Below, piece by piece: positions 4,399 to 5,477 of a stretch of DNA of 5,477 nt (positions within the stretch are counted from its first letter, which is position 1; each line of letters opens with the position of its first letter). The notes beneath the pieces were generated by a model. The model was not told the origin of the DNA. It worked only from the letters and a program-made list of their open reading frames with translations, and searched no databases. Source of the stretch: Thermoproteota archaeon (GTDB taxonomy: Archaea; Thermoproteota; Methanomethylicia; Culexarchaeales; Culexmicrobiaceae). The stretch is from contig QMQZ01000026.1 of NCBI GenBank assembly GCA_003649145.1, forward strand, positions 1-5,477. The letters run 5' to 3'. The position numbers were made by a program, and so were the translations under genes.

Positions 4399-5139
4399 TC
4401 AACTTCTCCCAAAAAGCTCTGCGCGAAGTCTCCCTCTATGTACTAGGATGTAATCTTTAGCCATTTCCCCCAACTCTTTCGCCTCTTCCTCGCTTAAGTG
4501 AATTTCAGGCTTATCCTTCCTCTCAGTCCAAGTAGCTTCTAGTATGGCTAAATCTGCCCCTCGAACTTCTTTAAGAAGGTTATCGCACATTCCAGTGTCG
4601 CCGCTGTAAACTATCCTTAGACCTTTGTAGGTTATCGTGTAGCCTACTGCTGGAACGAGCGGCCCTATTGGCTCAGTCTTCGTGCTTCCTCGGTGGAGTA
4701 CTTTGAACGTTTTAATATTTAATGGGCCGACATGGAATTCCTCTTGATCCTCAAGTTCCATGAGCTTTACACTATATGTGAGCTTTGATTCTCGAAACTC
4801 CATTAAGGTGCGTGTGAAGTACTTGGCGACTAATGATGGTTTTGGAGTTGAAATGATTAGGGGCTCCAATCTCCCAATTACGTGCATATAGTCCATTAGG
4901 GAGTAGAGGCCGCCTATATGGTCGAAGTGCTCATGAGTTATGAGTATAGCCTTTAACCTCCCAAGTTTTCGGGGATCTCGGTAGTGTTTTAATAGTAAGT
5001 CTCTGAGAATTCCTTCACCGCAGTCTAACAGTATGTCTAAGTGCTCACTCTCTGCTGAAGCGATTATTTGAGTTGCAATGGATGGAATTGAGAATAGGAC
5101 TTTAACTTTCAAATCTCCTTTTTGCCAGGAGGTAAACAT
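4399..5139 (-). CDS. Metallo-beta-lactamase-fold hydrolase, RNase Z-like (COG1234 type)
   Basis: A predicted two-zinc hydrolase, 246 residues. All ligands of the fold are visible: THEHFDH at 68-74 (His69, His71, Asp73, His74), VLH at 147-149 (His149), YSGDTG at 178-183 (Asp181), and LVH at 232-234 (His234). The segments AVGYTI, RIVYSGDT, GADLAILEATW and HLSEEEA (His214) follow the order of RNase Z, which trims tRNA 3' ends. Against a plain tRNase Z: it is shorter than the roughly 300-residue enzymes, no flexible exosite arm is apparent, and the opening strand ends in FSIPSIATQ where GTGG-like residues are usual. It may thus be a paralogue with another phosphodiester or small-molecule substrate. 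The nearby tRNA already encodes its CCA, so context does not decide. The ATG is used with a very short leader: a TATA box is centred 35 bases upstream and no SD is present. Confidence 0.88.
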   Translation of the reverse strand: MFTSWQKGDLKVKVLFSIPSIATQIIASAESEHLDILLDCGEGILRDLLLKHYRDPRKLGRLKAILITHEHFDHIGGLYSLMDYMHVIGRLEPLIISTPKPSLVAKYFTRTLMEFRESKLTYSVKLMELEDQEEFHVGPLNIKTFKVLHRGSTKTEPIGPLVPAVGYTITYKGLRIVYSGDTGMCDNLLKEVRGADLAILEATWTERKDKPEIHLSEEEAKELGEMAKDYILVHRGRLRAELFGRS

Positions 5140-5158
5140 TGAGAGCCCCCAGAGAGTA

Positions 5159-5191
5159 GCACTTCATAAGTATAAAAGCATTTACAAGTGC
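5159..5191. repeat. Inverted repeat GCACTT/AAGTGC flanking a TATA box
   Basis: Exact 6-bp arms at 5159-5164 and 5186-5191 with a 21-base spacer. The centre of symmetry coincides with the TATA box of the hydrolase gene, so a dimer bound to both arms would cover the promoter. Six-base arms can arise by chance; its role is only a suggestion. Confidence 0.3.
5171..5178 (-). promoter_or_regulatory. TATA box of the metallo-hydrolase gene (CTTTTATA)
   Basis: The minus strand reads CTTTTATA, centred 35 bases before the ATG at 5139. Transcription should start near 5147, giving a nearly leaderless message, which fits the absence of an SD before this gene. Confidence 0.55.
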
Positions 5192-5235
5192 GGAGAACTG
5201 CAAGGAAAGTATGTCCGAGCGCTCATTTACCTAGA

Positions 5236-5243
5236 ATTTATAA
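5236..5243 (+). promoter_or_regulatory. Possible TATA box for the crenactin-like gene (ATTTATAA)
   Basis: The best TATA-like run in the divergent gap 5140-5334, about 95 bases before the crenactin ATG. A weaker box, AAAATACTT at 5284-5292, would give a more usual leader of about 20 bases. The choice between them is open. Confidence 0.3.
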
Positions 5244-5334
5244 TGTTTTAGCTAGAATTAATATTGAGCTTACTTAATTACAGAAAATACTTTAGGATGA
5301 AAGTTGAGTTGTGTATTGAGTAAGGTGTTACTTC

Positions 5335-5477
5335 ATGAGCGAGAAGTATAAGCGCAAATACACGTTCGGAGAAGACTATGGAACTAGCTTCTACAAGTTC
5401 GGCCCAATAACTCTCGGCGAGAAGCCAGAAGTTGTCGAGAATAGGGGTACTTCCCCGACAAGTCTTCAATCATGTAC
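5335..5477 (+). CDS. Crenactin-like actin homologue, N-terminal fragment with apparent frame break
   Basis: Actin-superfamily ATPase expected to form cytoplasmic filaments. The first 38 residues closely resemble, from memory, the start of Pyrobaculum crenactin: KYTFGEDYGTSFYKFGPITL at 8-27 contains the phosphate-1 loop DYGTS (14-18), followed by VVENRG at 33-38. After this Gly the same frame reads TSPTSLQSC, which is not family-like, whereas another frame (from 5448) reads YFPDKSSIMY, as expected after the RG. One base is therefore missing, most simply a fifth G in the run at 5444-5447. It may be a sequencing or assembly error near the window end, a real mutation, or a programmed shift. The ATG is supported by GGTG at 5324-5327, seven bases upstream. 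In Thermoproteales crenactin neighbours arcadin genes; any here would lie beyond the right edge. Confidence 0.85.
   Translation, partial: MSEKYKRKYTFGEDYGTSFYKFGPITLGEKPEVVENRGTSPTSLQSC

Noticed and set aside
5297..5323. An 8-codon ATG frame just before the crenactin-like gene
   Set aside because: It has no SD and is too short to separate from chance. The base context is ordinary leader sequence.
1..5477. Mobile elements, CRISPR repeats, toxin-antitoxin or phage genes
   Set aside because: No transposase, integrase, direct-repeat array, terminal repeats or paired small toxin/antitoxin frames were seen. All longer frames are accounted for by the genes listed.

Overview
The window looks archaeal, most likely from a thermophilic Thermoproteota/TACK-type lineage. 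The evidence is: Shine-Dalgarno (SD) motifs of the GGTG type six or seven bases before most starts; A/T-rich TATA-like boxes upstream of genes; a copper regulator that joins an Lrp-type helix-turn-helix to a TRASH metal-sensing domain (an architecture known from archaea); a YjjX/DUF84 NTP phosphatase of archaeal type; and, at the right edge, the start of a crenactin-like actin homologue, a protein known from Thermoproteales, Korarchaeota and relatives. The exact lineage cannot be fixed from this sequence. There is no sign of mobile elements, CRISPR arrays or phage genes.

Left half (1-3212, all genes on the minus strand, read right to left): an unrecognised 153-residue helical protein, a YjjX-family inosine/xanthosine triphosphatase, a copper-responsive CopR/CopT-type regulator, a 59-residue YHS-domain protein with a cysteine-rich tail, and the first 363 residues of a CopA copper-exporting P-type ATPase that runs off the left edge. 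The last three form a copper-resistance cluster laid out like the copT-copM-copA cluster described in Sulfolobus: sensor/regulator, small metal-binding protein, exporter. A 15-bp palindrome of the form TTTCCA-N3-TGGAAA lies in front of both the regulator gene and the YHS-copA pair. It is the best candidate for the regulator's operator.

Middle (3213-3635): a complete tRNA-Leu(UAG) gene on the plus strand with encoded CCA, followed by about 210 bases without a confident gene. That stretch holds a perfect 10-bp inverted repeat (3443-3452 / 3493-3502) and a possible 22-codon upstream ORF.

Right half (3636-5477): a class I SAM-dependent methyltransferase (plus), convergent with an RNase Z-like metallo-beta-lactamase hydrolase (minus). 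A divergent intergenic region follows, then the crenactin-like gene (plus), which is cut by the window end. The crenactin reading frame appears to lose one base in a G run at 5444-5447: the family-like continuation is in another frame. No unbroken stretch longer than 300 bases lacks a gene.

The strongest points for a second look are the shared palindrome, the YHS protein whose domain resembles the regulator's own sensor domain, and the crenactin frame break.
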